Of a stretch of DNA of 64,000 nucleotides, positions 22,085 through 33,524 are shown in pieces. Source of the DNA: Gloeophyllum trabeum ATCC 11539 (lineage: Eukaryota > Basidiomycota > Agaricomycetes > Gloeophyllales > Gloeophyllaceae); NCBI RefSeq assembly GCF_000344685.1, contig NW_006920418.1, positions 155,629 to 219,628 of the forward strand, written 5' to 3'. The notes under the pieces were generated by a model. The model was given only the letters and a program-made list of their open reading frames with translations, was not told where the DNA came from and ran no database searches. Within the stretch, counting starts at the first letter, position 1; every line of letters starts with the position of its first letter. A program made the position numbers and the translations under genes.

Positions 22085-23660
22085 GTATCTCCATTACCAC
22101 ACCCAGTCACAGGAATATCTCTGGTAATCTTCACTATTTTTACACATTTTTTCTGATTTCATATGGTCACTGATGCCAATTGCTCATGCTGTATAGTACT
22201 AAACATAGCAATGATAACTCGACATCTGACTGTATCAATATATGCAGATTTTGTGCAGATTTTTCCTTTTTTGGTGCCAAGCTAAGGAGCTGCTCATATA
22301 TGAGAAGCAAGGGAAAGACGGAATCAGCGAGTGCAATGCTGAGTCCAATTTCCAGGGTTTGGGGGGAGGCTCGGGTCGGCTGAGGCTGGTGTGGCATCGG
22401 CGGCAAAGCCCGCGGTGGCTGAAGTGTGGCACCGGGATGTGGCAAGCAGCGGGACCGAGGCTCTGAGTGCAATGGGGAAGCCAGAGCATGACATCTTTGG
22501 GCCGCAATGAAATCCGTGCTACACCAAGTACAGAGCAATAGCTCACAAAAGCCAGATTTTGGCTGAGCTGAAGACAGGTCCCCCAAACCAGAGGTATTGC
22601 TCGGAGGTGTCACAAGGACATGACATAGTGTGACAGCATGACAGGTACAGATGTGTGGACAGGAGCCTAAGGCATGAAAAGTATCCAGAGGTGTAGCTAC
22701 AGCATAACAGATGAGTTTGAAGTGCTGAGTTGGACTGTCCAGACTGTACTGGGGAATTAGCAACAATCTGTACATACAGACACGGAGACCAACCACAACA
22801 AGCAGAATGGCTGAGCAGACATGGAAACTGGAATACATGAGGCTAAGGACCCACAACAATGATACAGACAGCTGAGCAAGGCACAGCAATGAGAGTCCAG
22901 TGAGCTATGAGTCCAGGACAGGTAAGGGATGGCGGTCAGGGATATGGTTACATATACAATACTGTTCAAACTCAATGCAAATTTGAGAAATGCAATTTGT
23001 TTCATAGGACTTGGAGATCGTGAGTGGAAGCAATTGCTCCAGCTCCACCAGTACAGCAGAAACAGCAGAGACCTCTGATGCCCCTGTACTGCAACTGTCT
23101 CCAGTGGGACACCGGTGCCACCAATCTGAAAGCTGTGACCTGATACATGGGAGATATTCAGCAGACACCAGATTTCCTGGCAGCACCGCAGGAACCAAGA
23201 CTTGACCATTGGCAGCCAAGAACCATTTGCCGTCTAGAATGTGCACCGCGGCACAGATCCCGGGAACCCGCTTGTCCACGGATAGATGACAGTGTAGGAC
23301 CTGGACGGGGCAAAGTTTTGGGCAACCGGTGAGAGAGATGTGAGCGCCGGCCTCCTTCTCCACTTCACCAAAAGGGTTATGTAAATGGGCAGACTCATAT
23401 GACCCGCGGCTTCCTCCTCGTCTAGGTATTCAGCGATGAACTCTTCATGGTTGGAACAGGTGGGGTGGTTCGGGAAGATAACTGAGTGTTGCAGCAGAGT
23501 ATCAAAGTCACCCATAGGAAATCCTTGGTGAAGCTTGTTGGATAGGTTGGCATGTTGATCAGAGAGGCTGTGTTCTACCAAGAGAGTATCAAAGGCAGCA
23601 GCACCATAGGGAGAGCAGATTCTATTCTTGATTCTTGGTTGTTGAGCAGCAAGAAAAGTT
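22085..23660 (-). mobile_element. CpG-depleted island with degenerate retroelement-like ORF
   Basis: About 1.6 kb with very few CG dinucleotides and many TG/CA, unlike flanking genes. Minus-strand frames at 23234-23581 and 22905-23363 together resemble the start of a basidiomycete retroelement polyprotein: LHQGFPMGDFDTLLQHSVIF, PNHPTCSNHEEFIAEYLDEE, AAGHMS, then after a frameshift CPKLCPVQVLHCHLSVDKR. The 240-codon minus frame 22167-22889 has no recognisable motif. The pattern fits an old element mutated at methylated cytosines. The exact family (DIRS-like or other) is not certain. Confidence 0.5.
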
Positions 23661-25215
23661 CACGAGATCGTGAGGAAAGCTAGACTTGCAGTCAGAGCAT
23701 GTGGCCAGGACAGGATCAGTGGTTGTCTGGGCGTCGTCATCAGTAGGAGAAGGCAAAGTGGTCTATGGAGCCACAGAAAGAACAGATGTGTCGTCGGGAG
23801 GGTGGGTGACCATCAGATCGCGCACCGTGCATTCCAGCGCCGGCAGATTTCATGCTGAACAGAACGTGCCGCCTCACATTCCGATTCCCCTAGAATCGGT
23901 TTACTGTTCAGTCGTTGTATAGGGCACTCTGGTGATCGAAAATTGCCAGCGTTGAACAGGGGGTATACCCCTTATAGCCCAAATTACCTTAACTGTAACG
24001 GGAGCACCCTCCTTAAATGGAAGGTCCACTGATCCAAATCTTACCACCATCAGCAAATAGGAGCTATTACCTCTCATGTCAATAATTACCGTTTGTGAAT
24101 AGGGACTAATTCCAGATATGTAGTGTGGTCTCTGCACGGCACGATCCTTTCAAGATCTCGGGCCAATGGCACTGTCAGGCATCCCCGGCTGTGTGTGGAA
24201 TTGCGCCGATGGCAAGTACCCTGCTGCCTACGGCACAAGATTGGTAAGTTACATACGAGGCATAGTACTGGCAGCATTGAGGCCTCAGCCTGATGACGTG
24301 CATCTCAGCTACAGTATGCATGTGCACTGACTCGATAGTAATGCTACCCGAGTGTAGTACTGAAGTAAATAGTGTATTGTGTATTGAAATAACTGTACTT
24401 GACACCGAGTATAGGATGATTGAAGGTTCTAGCCACACACAGTTATGTTTGAGAGTTACAAACTTATATGATTTAGTATCACTGAGATCAACATATAATA
24501 ACTAGGAGTATTCTTGATGCCGCGCAGCGCCCGGGAGGCTAGAAAGACTATTTACCTACTTGTAGAACCCTTGCCACTCGTTTACCTTACGAGGAATCGG
24601 ACCTGGCGTGCCGCGCAGCGCCGAATACTTCCCAAGTCTCGGCATAGACAGGCGATCCATCAGTAAAGCGGTCGGAGGAGCAGGTGAACGCATTGTGTCC
24701 CTATGACGAAAAACGTTGCGCGCGCTGAGCTCGAAAGGGAAAGGGCGGCGCTCGCGTGGCATCTCTCGTTTGCTCTTAAGTAGCTTGGCTCGACATAAGC
24801 CCAAGTCGTTCGTGCCTCACGTCGGGCTTGTAGAACAGCAGCCTAAGTACTGCCCTCGGGGCAGAGTATGGCTCTGACGTAGTTGGAATGCACTTAATCC
24901 AAAACTCGCAATGCAACTACATCATAGCTTGCTTCAAAGCGCGGACTACAAACCTTTGAAGTCAAGTGGCCAAGAAAAGAGGCCAACATGCCACGGGCAT
25001 ATGGAACAGTGTTTCCTTGGTCCTATGAACACTTTGTATCCCCTAAGTATTCCAAAAGTGTCCCAGAGAGACCGCTGACCGCTATCGTGTCCTCGAATGT
25101 CAGATTACACAGATGCATTGCATGCCACGGCAGTAGGACAAGTGGCCGTGCCGCTCGTCAGGTCAGCATATTGGACGTTTCCGTACTGTAACGCAGACGC
25201 AAGCACGCTATCAGT
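23661..25215. other. Gene-poor region, 1.6 kb
   Basis: No supported gene. A short direct repeat TGCCGCGCAGCGCC occurs twice, near 24519 and 24608. A minus frame at 24556-24804 is basic and element-like, ending TPGPIPRKVNEWQGFYK. Probably repeat debris. Confidence 0.4.
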
Positions 25216-25743
25216 CTAACTTCCAGATGCACACAAACGAGCCCTGAATCCTACCGCGTCATACGTGCACACCCCAGCGTTGAGGTACGCGCACTGATAT
25301 CCGCTGAACCTGTTAATCAAAACGCCCTGCGCGCCCGTGCGGTCCAAGGGGCATGCGCACCCCGTAGCTGGGCACGGTGCATAGGCCGGGCAATTCTCTT
25401 GGGCGGTGTTCTGCAGCGCGCCGGTCTACCAGAACAGCGCACACACAACCATCAGCCTTGACAAAGACAACAGGAAACGAAGGGATAAACTCACGATATC
25501 ACTCCACGAGCACGCGCCGTTGGGGTACGCGCACTGATACCCGGGGAAGACGTTGACCAGGATGCCAGGGATGCCCGTGGCATCGGCGGGGCAGTCGCAC
25601 GCCGTGGGGCCGCCGAGGTAGCAGCCCACGAGCAGCGGAGCAGAGGGGGCGCGGCGCTCAAGACTGCTGCCGGGGCTGCTGGTAGGGCTGGCGACTATGG
25701 CCGCGATGAGACCCAGAATGCTCAGGATGCGAGTGAATGACAT
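25216..25743 (-). CDS. Secreted Cys-rich protein with internal duplication, 152 aa
   Basis: Two exons, 25495-25743 and 25216-25425 (459 nt), separated by a 69-bp intron. The signal peptide is MSFTRILSILGLIAAIVAS, then an RR site. The mature part holds two related modules. Module 1 has CDCPADATGIPGILVN, then VFPGYQCAYPNGAC; module 2 has CACPLDRTGAQGVLIN, then RFSGYQCAYLNAGVC. The intron falls between the modules, so exon duplication is a simple origin. I know the style (small secreted cysteine-rich fungal protein) but not a named family. It is likely extracellular, and the promoter side is 1.5 kb of gene-free DNA. Confidence 0.8.
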
Positions 25744-27273
25744 GGTGGTGGATTGGGCTTGTCGGCGCGGCGGTCTGGCTTAGCTTCGAGGCCTCGGTGA
25801 GTTGACGATCTATGCGGATTTCGAGCCTGGCTTTTATGTGATATTGCATTCAGCTAGTGATTCGAAGAAAGTCACATTCGGAGGAGCCCCGAGAGAGGCA
25901 TCCCGGCTCAGCTGAGGGACCTAGACCAGCGAAATCACCTCTCAGGAGGTGATCAGCAGAAAACGTGAGAGGATGAAATGAAGTGTAAGACTAAGATCAG
26001 GGAGGCCATGTAATATCGAACCGGCGTGACAATGGCGACTGGATGGAGAGCAGACAACCCCTGGGCATCCACCTGGTCAGGGACGGGCTGACAAAATATG
26101 TGAGAGAGCGATGACTGGGTCGAGTATGAGCCCCCGGGGATATAGTGATTCCGTCGATATTGCCACACATATGGACTCTCCAATAAAGGAGATCAGCACA
26201 GAGGATGATCAGACATCCTGGGGGCCACCGAGGGTAAGAATAGTCTATAAAGGAGCTTCCTGCGCTCGAAGCCTGCGTCAAATGACGGTTATCCCAGAGC
26301 CTGCCGCTCCATCTTTGTACCAATTTCAACGGAATATAAGCTGCACTAATGTCCACACTACCCAACAGCATATTCATATTGTTGCCGTTGGTACCCGCTA
26401 AACATGAAACCCATTAATCATAAGAAGACTAGCTGTCAATTAAGCAGTAGATTAACCTTTAACTTGAGGAATCACGTTCCGGCGTCTCAGCTGCTGAGCG
26501 GATGCTTAATTGTATTCGGAACCGAGAGAAGAGGACTGCGTGTCAAGAATAGTTGATTTGAACTTGCACAAGAGTTGTGATCAAGTGTCGCTGGGGTTCG
26601 GACTGTGGCAATCCTTACGAGATGGACCAGCATCGGAGGGAAAAACGGTGTTATTTAGAGATCGTACAGGGGCGGCCGTAAGGTACGGGACTGAATCTCG
26701 TGAAAGGGCTTGGGGTGAGCTTTCGGAAGCATAAAACATATGTGATCCAAGCGAGAGGCTAGAGTCTTGCACCACATACAGTATTTCGGAACGCCAGGGT
26801 TGTGGTCTGGACCGTCCGCTAAGAAATGTTCTGCCGAACGTCCGGAAATATCACCGCTGGAAGTGAGTGCATGATTACCAGCGAACAGCCGACAGCGGTA
26901 CACCTATGAATCGAACGAGACTCACCTTACCTGCCACAACTTGGTTGACGAGATGGAAGACCTCGAAGTGACATCTGGACGGCGTGGTCACTATGGTTAC
27001 AAAGTCAACCAGCACTGGAGCAGAAAAGAACCTTTGATTGGAGTTCCTAGGGCTGAAATCGTACCATACGGGAGCAATGATTGCTGCAAGCCATCACGAG
27101 AAAATCTCTAGAATGTACCAGCAGAATACTCCACGTTCGAATCGGACATTACATCGAGGGTCCGGCAGGTCAGGCACTGGCATGGGATCTTGACCTGGAA
27201 AGATAATTATTGGTTCACGACCCAGCGAAATCAACGGGCGTGGTGCTCACCTTCGTCTCACGAATGATCTCCA
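25744..27273. other. Intergenic, 1.5 kb
   Basis: No supported gene. Minus-strand frames at 25997-26377 and 26655-26903 and a plus frame at 26111-26401 have no recognised motif or splice partners. It includes the promoter of the Cys-rich gene and the 3' flank of the flavin-reductase-like gene. Confidence 0.4.
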
Positions 27274-27909
27274 TTAGTCTTGATATTCCTTCCACTTCGT
27301 CATTCTCTCCTGCAGATTAATGACCTCTCCATCGAGCGTAAACGTCCCGTCTCCCCGATGATGCATAGTCTTCCCTTCCTTCGCATCGGGATTAATCCAG
27401 CCTCTCACCACTTTCAACACCCACATATTATACTTGCTCACAAGCTTTGTGTCTTCCACTACACACTCCAGATTTGCCATGCACTCTTTCACGAGCGGCG
27501 CGCCGACCTTGCCCGCCTTCACCGGCGTCAGCCCGAACCGCGCGAACTTATCCAGCTCAGACTCGTCCCCAGAGCAGTTCCCAATGTCCACGACTTTCTC
27601 CGCCAGCTCGACGGTCGGGATGGCTACCACACACTCTTTGTTCTTCTTCAGTGCCGCGTAGCTGTGATCCCAAGGGCCGATGATGACACCTATCAGAGGG
27701 GGATCTTCGTGCTGGATGACCATGTGAAATCCCATGGTCATCAAGTTGGGCTTGATGTTTTCGCCGACCGTGTCCAACGTTGAGACAAGTACGACAGGGC
27801 CAGGCTCCAGAAGCCTGTACGCTTTCCTGGCTGGATAGTTCTCCAGCCCCTCCGGCGACGCGAAGGCTGGTTCACTCGCGTCAATTTCCGAGGCCTTTCG
27901 TTTCGCCAT
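27274..27909 (-). CDS. Flavin reductase-like (FMN-binding split barrel) protein, 211 aa
   Basis: A single exon. I chose MAKRKASE at 27909 as the start; the frame is open for 30 more codons upstream but that stretch is not protein-like. After a short basic leader, the split-barrel core begins: LEPGPVVLVSTLD, NLMTMGFHMVIQHEDPPLIG, WDHSYAALKKNKECVVAIP, then LDKFARFGLTPVKAGKVGAP and ECMANLECVVEDT. These are typical of the flavin reductase-like / flavoredoxin family, which bind FMN and act as NAD(P)H-linked reductases. The substrate is unknown. An intronless gene is unusual for this window, though the family is often compact. Confidence 0.9.
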   Translation of the reverse strand: MAKRKASEIDASEPAFASPEGLENYPARKAYRLLEPGPVVLVSTLDTVGENIKPNLMTMGFHMVIQHEDPPLIGVIIGPWDHSYAALKKNKECVVAIPTVELAEKVVDIGNCSGDESELDKFARFGLTPVKAGKVGAPLVKECMANLECVVEDTKLVSKYNMWVLKVVRGWINPDAKEGKTMHHRGDGTFTLDGEVINLQERMTKWKEYQD

Positions 27910-28361
27910 AGTAACGTTGACTGTTCGCAAGAGACAAATGTGGCCCGCTCGGAGACGTCCCTTATAAAAATGCCCAAGGACAATGGTTCTGTATAACAAG
28001 GAAGCGACCGACGTTGGCGCGAGTAGTTGTCACTAAGTTGTGGCAGACGTTCATCGGTATCGGTGCCGGGACGGCCCGGTAGATGCCGACGGCCACAGAA
28101 TTGCCACAATCAGGCAACGAAGAATATGTGCATACACAAACCGCCCATTTCTTCTGTAGCAATCTTTATTTCGTGACATGACGCCTACACCCTACACTAG
28201 TAGTACAAACTACCTCTGATTCCTGGATTGAACATAAACAGTCGCGATCAATGAACGTGCAAGGTACTCCGCTGACGAGTGATGACAATGTCCATGTCCC
28301 CAAGGTTAAAAACGTCAATGTGATAGGATGGTATACAAATGGCGTTGGGAGTGACCCGATT
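27910..28361. other. Intergenic, 452 bp
   Basis: Promoter of the flavin-reductase-like gene and 3' flank of membrane paralogue A. No other feature is seen. Confidence 0.5.
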
Positions 28362-30068
28362 TCACCTCCACGAGAGCGCATATTCGCCGTGCTTCCGCTT
28401 GTTGGCTTCGATGTCCACATCTGCGCCGGAGCCTAGGCATGGGCGTCAATAAGAGACTGGGAGGAGACTGGGATAGAAACAAACTAATGTTGTCGTCCTC
28501 CGTCGCAGGATCTTCAGCCCTTTTGGTATCCGTCATCTCGAACTCGTCGTGGTGAATCTGGACGACTTCGTGAGACGAGGAAGAGACGGGCCCGTCTAAC
28601 TATACATACCGTAGCGACGGTGGTGACATGTATCCCGCTGACCACCGCGTTCGTCTCATGGCGATCTTTCCACGCGGTGTCCGTGTTGATCACGTGGCCA
28701 GAGCGGCTCGACTCGCCGCTGGTGCTCATGCGCGCGTTGAGCGTCGACAGCAGTGAGTTGCTGTACAGCTTCGGGAGGGGCAGATTGAAGATAAGGTGAA
28801 CCGGCGAGGGCTGGGATGATGCGATGTAAGCAATGCACCGAGGGAGGCAAGAGAGGACGTACTACGGAGAGATAGAGGATGAGGTCCATGACCGCCCAAA
28901 CCGCTGTCAACATACCAGTCTGCACCGTAACTGATGAGAGGATGGATAACCCGTTTAGCACATCAAACAGTTTAGAAGAACGTCACAGCAACGTACTCTT
29001 GATGAGCCGCGTGATGATATGGTCAGTCGCCACGAAACCAGTGCGGTTGCGTCTCTGCATGAAGGCGTCCCGGTCAGATTTGCTTGTGGAAAGAGGGATT
29101 GGATGGTGAGTCAGGCTTACCAGGTAGAATGTAAGCGTGCCAGTGATAAGACAGTCGACGGTCGCCGCGAGGACCAGCCAGACCACGATCGGGACTTTGA
29201 CCTGCCACCTGTTCCACTCGACGAATGGGGTGATAATGCTGCCCGCAATCCCCGTTCCTGTAGCCCCAACTAAATGATATTATTCAATGGGAGGGCAGGC
29301 AGAAAGGGATGACATAGGACGTACGGAATTGAAGAAAGATGAGGCAGCAGATGAACCCGAAGAACCAGCGCATGTGCGTTAGGCGGTAGACCCTCCACGC
29401 GAAGAAGCCCTGCACTGTCCCAGCGATAATGCCCTGAGACGCATGATTCGTGTCAGCCCTGATATTTTTCAGTATCGTCGAGTAATATTCGCACAATAAG
29501 CACGGGGCCTGTGCCCGCTCGCCAGTTCCCATTCGACGCTGCTACGAAATCGCCTGGTGCAGGGATACGTCAGGACCACCCCCTCTGAGGAAAGCCTGAG
29601 AGGAACCGACCGAAGTTGGTAATTGTGTAGCCGTATACCACCACACACTCGAATGCTGAATTGAGCGTGTCCATGAATAGGAGGAACCATACCTAAAGCC
29701 GGACGAAGTCGCGTCAGCAACATGCACGGTATTCTACAGGAGAACGAGATACGAACAAGCACTCGTATCCGCGGGTTATCCCTGCCGTTGCGAGCCCATC
29801 AGATTGGTGAAGGGATATGGAAAGAAAACCGTGCGTACGTTTTGAAGGTGATAAAATAAATGTAGCATTGCGTGACCATGCATCCAAACAGCAGCACGTT
29901 GAAGAGGACACCTAAATAGAATAGACGAGTGGTGAGCGGCTGACAGAAAGATAATTCGGTCCAGGTCACCTATCAAGGTAGGGCCCAACCTGAGTATAAT
30001 CGCGTCAGTATAATTGTACCCGGAAGACCGCACGCCTGTCCAACGTACACAAGGTCCATAACCGCCAT
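28362..30068 (-). CDS. Multi-pass membrane protein, DUF6534-type, paralogue A, 335 aa
   Basis: Thirteen exons: 30049-30068, 29970-29989, 29839-29911, 29757-29781, 29611-29692, 29495-29553, 29325-29433, 29121-29269, 28997-29054, 28863-28930, 28610-28810, 28485-28557 and 28362-28432; 1008 nt. It runs from MAVMDLVLGPTLIGVLFNVL through VTQCYIYFITFKTDNPRIRV, DTLNSAFECVVVYGYTI, GIIAGTVQGFFAWRVYRLTH, VPIVVWLVLAATVDCLITGT and TVQTGMLTAVWAVMDLILYL to a polar tail ending HGEYALSWR. Seven hydrophobic helices are visible. The architecture is that of the large basidiomycete DUF6534-type family; function unknown. The first ten exons have exactly the lengths of those in paralogue B. Confidence 0.9.
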
Positions 30069-32407
30069 TTTTGTCGGATGCAAGCGGAAGCAAAGGGGCT
30101 CAGGCGTCAATGCAGGTGAAGCTTAACCAGAGCTCTTTGCCACCGCTCGTCGAGCCTCGTATATGTACAATACATTCAATACGGTGGTAACAGAGGCTGG
30201 ATGTAGCCAGGGCCGATAGCCAGCCACCGCCGTTCAGCGACTCTATACGATCAATTGAAGTGATATATGTTTGACAGGGCGGAAGCAACGTATATGGAAA
30301 CAAACCGATGCTAGACCCCCGAAAACGCGGATTGGGACCGACCCCGAATCTCGTATTTCCTTGAATGGATTATTTCGGGCTCCCGCTCTAGTCCTGGCCA
30401 ATGAGGATCGTGTGGAAAGTGTTCCGCCATAGGAGAATACCTCGAAATAATCCCCAGGATGCCTAATTTCGTCCAGACAGCAAAACAGGGCCCGTCGATC
30501 GGGTGTCCCAGGCACAGCCACAATGCCTACGACTCAAGCCTTCAAAGCTTCAAGGTGCCTGACAGGATCTGACAGACGGAATCTGCCTGTGTGGCTGGAA
30601 AGTAGTTGCCAGGCACAGAGTCTACCGAGTGTGCTTCGGAGGTCTGTTACCATCTTGTAGCTTGACATGTGTACGGGACTCTAGATATCGACGTATATCA
30701 GTGGATAGTCGCGCTGACGACTCGTTAGAAGGTTTCAAAGGAGTACCTAGTTGTCGATTTTGAAGGTGCCGTGCGCACGATAACGCCGCGGGGCCGAAAA
30801 GAAGAAGGACCCCCGATGATACTGCCAGAGGGGGTTTCCGGATCGTAGATTTTGATGTCTGAAGAAATGGGTCCATATTGTTCAACTTTCCCCCCAGGCT
30901 CCAGAATTTCAGCACTTTTGTCCGGAAAATGACCTCGGCCAACGCCGCCCGTTGGAGCCCGAAAGTTGAAGCAACGCGGTCCCTCCCCCGCCCCCCCCCC
31001 CAACTCCCCGCAGTGGAGAGGAATGCAGTGGTCAGGGCCGGGAGGGCAACATGGTCGGGCCCCTCGATGTCCGCCAGGGCCACCGGCCCCTTCACCAGCC
31101 TCCAGAAAATGTCCGGACTTTGCCTCCGGCGGCGCCGAAAATCTGGCCCCAAATGTCCGGGATTTTCACGGCCTTCCGCTGCGTGCTGCTCATTTTGGTC
31201 TGGCTGGGACAACTCCTATCCATATTAACGGGGGTCCTAATGAAGATCACTGCGAAGTCTTGGCTCGAACAATTTTAAAAGTAGCCTGGACCGCTCGTCG
31301 GTCTAGAAAGGCAATGCAGAGGGCTCCGCGGCCCTAGTCGTACTGGTCTCGAAGAACAGTCTCGGCTTACAACATCCACAGCGCTTCGCCTGACATGCTA
31401 CAATGGACGGTTTCATGTCAAGGATATAATGGTGGAAGAAGACGTTGTAAGATCGCGGGCTGCACCTGAGTGCGAAGCAGATGCAGCGTCAGACTAGCAG
31501 CATCCACCTTGATACGCTAGCGAGCTGAAAGAATATTGACCAGGTATCAATCATTAATAGCATCCGACATGCGGACATAGGCAGGACTATATTAATACTA
31601 TACGCGGAATGTGAGACTGACAGGTCGACTTACTGATGGTAGTTGCCAAATGCCTTGGAAGAAACGGAAGCATTCCTTAGAGGTATAGGGCGTGCGGCGG
31701 TTGCGGGGTGCACAGTGCGAATCGGTGAGCATTCTCGTCAGGTCTCCTGTGGTGCACCGAACCCAGCCTATATGGTGATGAAGAAAGTAATTATGCCTGA
31801 TTCACTGCGGGGTCACCGACGAGAAGAAGAGTGGGATGTCCATCTCACTCCGCAGGAACTTCTGAATCTGAACGGGCCCGTCGACTTCGCTGAGTATCGA
31901 TTTACATCGCGACGCAGGCAAGTAGGTCATAGAGCGTAGACATTTCCCCCATCATTCGGTGCTCTAGAAAGAGAGACAGCGTAAGCAACACAAGTCATTC
32001 ACTCATTGCATTGCCGGGTCATCATTCACTCATCGACACGAATACCTCCGAATCGGCCGTATACGTACCCCATCACCCCTAAATGCCCCAGTCAATGTAC
32101 AATACACTTGTGGTGCCTGGCGGTCGACCGCCAGCCAGCCATCAACATTTCAAAGGCCGGGTTGTTGCATAGAGTCAGAACGTGATACGACTTTGACTTC
32201 GGCCACGACAGTGTTATTTACAACCTACCCAGATGATAGGATGCACCAGCAGGAATTATAGCTGAGCCGTGAAGTGTCGCGCGGGCGGTGAGATCTGGCC
32301 CCGTATTAAACGCGATTACAAGGTGCCGGTGAGCTTTCCATCCTAGAATTTGGTGTAGAATTACAGCCGTCCGTAGACGTAGCACATCGAATGACGTCCA
32401 TACAGAA
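30069..32407. other. Gene-poor region, 2.3 kb
   Basis: No supported gene. A 196-codon minus frame at 30622-31212 and several plus frames overlap in sequence rich in CCGG words (TGTCCGG recurs near 30920, 31110 and 31155) and a C-tract near 30990, so they look like repeat sequence. A 98-codon plus frame at 31643-31939 is unrecognised. An 18-bp palindrome lies at 32117-32134. Confidence 0.4.
32117..32134. repeat. 18-bp perfect palindrome CTGGCGGTCGACCGCCAG
   Basis: A perfect inverted repeat without a loop, in gene-free DNA downstream of the RING gene. It could be a binding site for a dimeric factor or chance. Confidence 0.5.
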
Positions 32408-33524
32408 CTACAAACTCAGGACAGTCCTCGGCTTCAACCCGATAACGCCCCCGCCCTTCCCGTCCCACCCCGGCAAGCTTGCGCGGCACACTGGACACCT
32501 GTTATGCAAACGTTCAGCAGCGCATATCGACCTCGTAACCGAGGGATACTGGAGAAAAGAGGGAATGAGGGAGAGTATGCGTAAAATCTGACCTGGCGTC
32601 ATTCATCATCACCCCGCCCGTGCGCGCGAGCGCGGTCTTGACCGCCGTGAAGAGGCACTCGCCGCAGCACACGTGCCCGCATGGTGTGAGCGTCGCGTGC
32701 GTCGGCGGGCAGAAGCAGATCGGGCAGTTGAAGGCTGAGAGGGGCTCGATGGTGGGTGGGGGATCGGGTGCGGTGGATAAGGGTGGTGCGACTGGTAAGG
32801 TAGGGGCAGGAAGTTTAGATTTCGAGGAGGAGGAGGAGGAGGCGGGGGCGGGAGGTGTGGGCTCCGCAGAGAAGGAGTCGACGTCGATGGGTTCCTCCGC
32901 ACGAGCGTAGGGGAGCGGGACGCGTGAGGATGAAGGACCGGGGAAGAGGGAGGAGCTCAGCGCCGGTCCAGCTGTAGACTCCGATTCACTGATCATACGC
33001 AGAACGTCTTCATCCGGGTCTCCCTCGGACAAGTCAATGATTTCGGGAGTGATCCCGCGCGTCGGCGGGAGGTCACGAGCGGTGTCTACGCCGATGCCTT
33101 CAGAGCTGACCCTCCTTCGCTTCCTCGCCCGACCAGGGCTCGAAGGCCCGGTGAGTACCGGCTCGTTCCTCTTCAATCCCCTCGGTCGAGAACTAGACTC
33201 AGCTTGAGAGACATCTCCCGACGAGGGCCCCATAAGGTTCGTTAGCCCCGCCATCATAGTATCTTCGCCCATAGGCAGAGATGGCGCGCCGCTGCCGTGC
33301 CCATTGTCCGCCGTAGCAGTGTACGACGAACTGGCCAAGTTGGACGGCCCAGCTTCACTAGGCCCATCGTTGTTTGCGGAGACTGATTGTGCCACCGATG
33401 AGGCCCGAGAGGAGTTAGTAGACCTGGACGTCGTGCGCGACGTCGCGCGCGACCTGTACGGACGAAGCTGACGGCTTGTAGATGGAACAGGCAGAGGATC
33501 GTGCGCGACCTCGTTCCCCGACAT
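32408..33524 (-). CDS. C-terminal RING finger protein, 340 aa
   Basis: Two exons, 32593-33524 and 32408-32498 (1023 nt), with a 94-bp intron. The start MSGNEVAHD at 33524 is preferred to an in-frame ATG 120 bp upstream. Residues 1-255 are disordered and Ser/Pro/Arg-rich, with basic GRARKRRR (possible nuclear signal) and EIIDLSEGDPDEDV, a SUMO-interaction-like IDLS block. The RING follows: CPICFCPPTHATLTPCGHVC, CGECL, then across the intron CPVC. Disordered tail plus SIM plus C-terminal RING is the layout of SUMO-targeted ubiquitin ligases such as Slx8/RNF4. That role is an inference; a RING E3 ligase is firm. Confidence 0.85.

Noticed and set aside
22167..22889. 240-codon minus-strand open frame
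   Set aside because: It has signal-like hydrophobic runs but no domain, lies in the CpG-depleted island where stop codons are altered by base bias, and overlaps element debris.
28315..28536. Read-through C-terminus for membrane paralogue A
   Set aside because: An intron at 28433-28484 gives a tail (HGEYALSWR) that matches paralogue B (KGEYSVKWK) and an identical 73-nt exon 12.
30622..31212. 196-codon minus-strand open frame with competing plus-strand frames
   Set aside because: Composition reflects CCGG-rich repeated words and a C-tract; all frames are open together, so openness is not evidence of coding.
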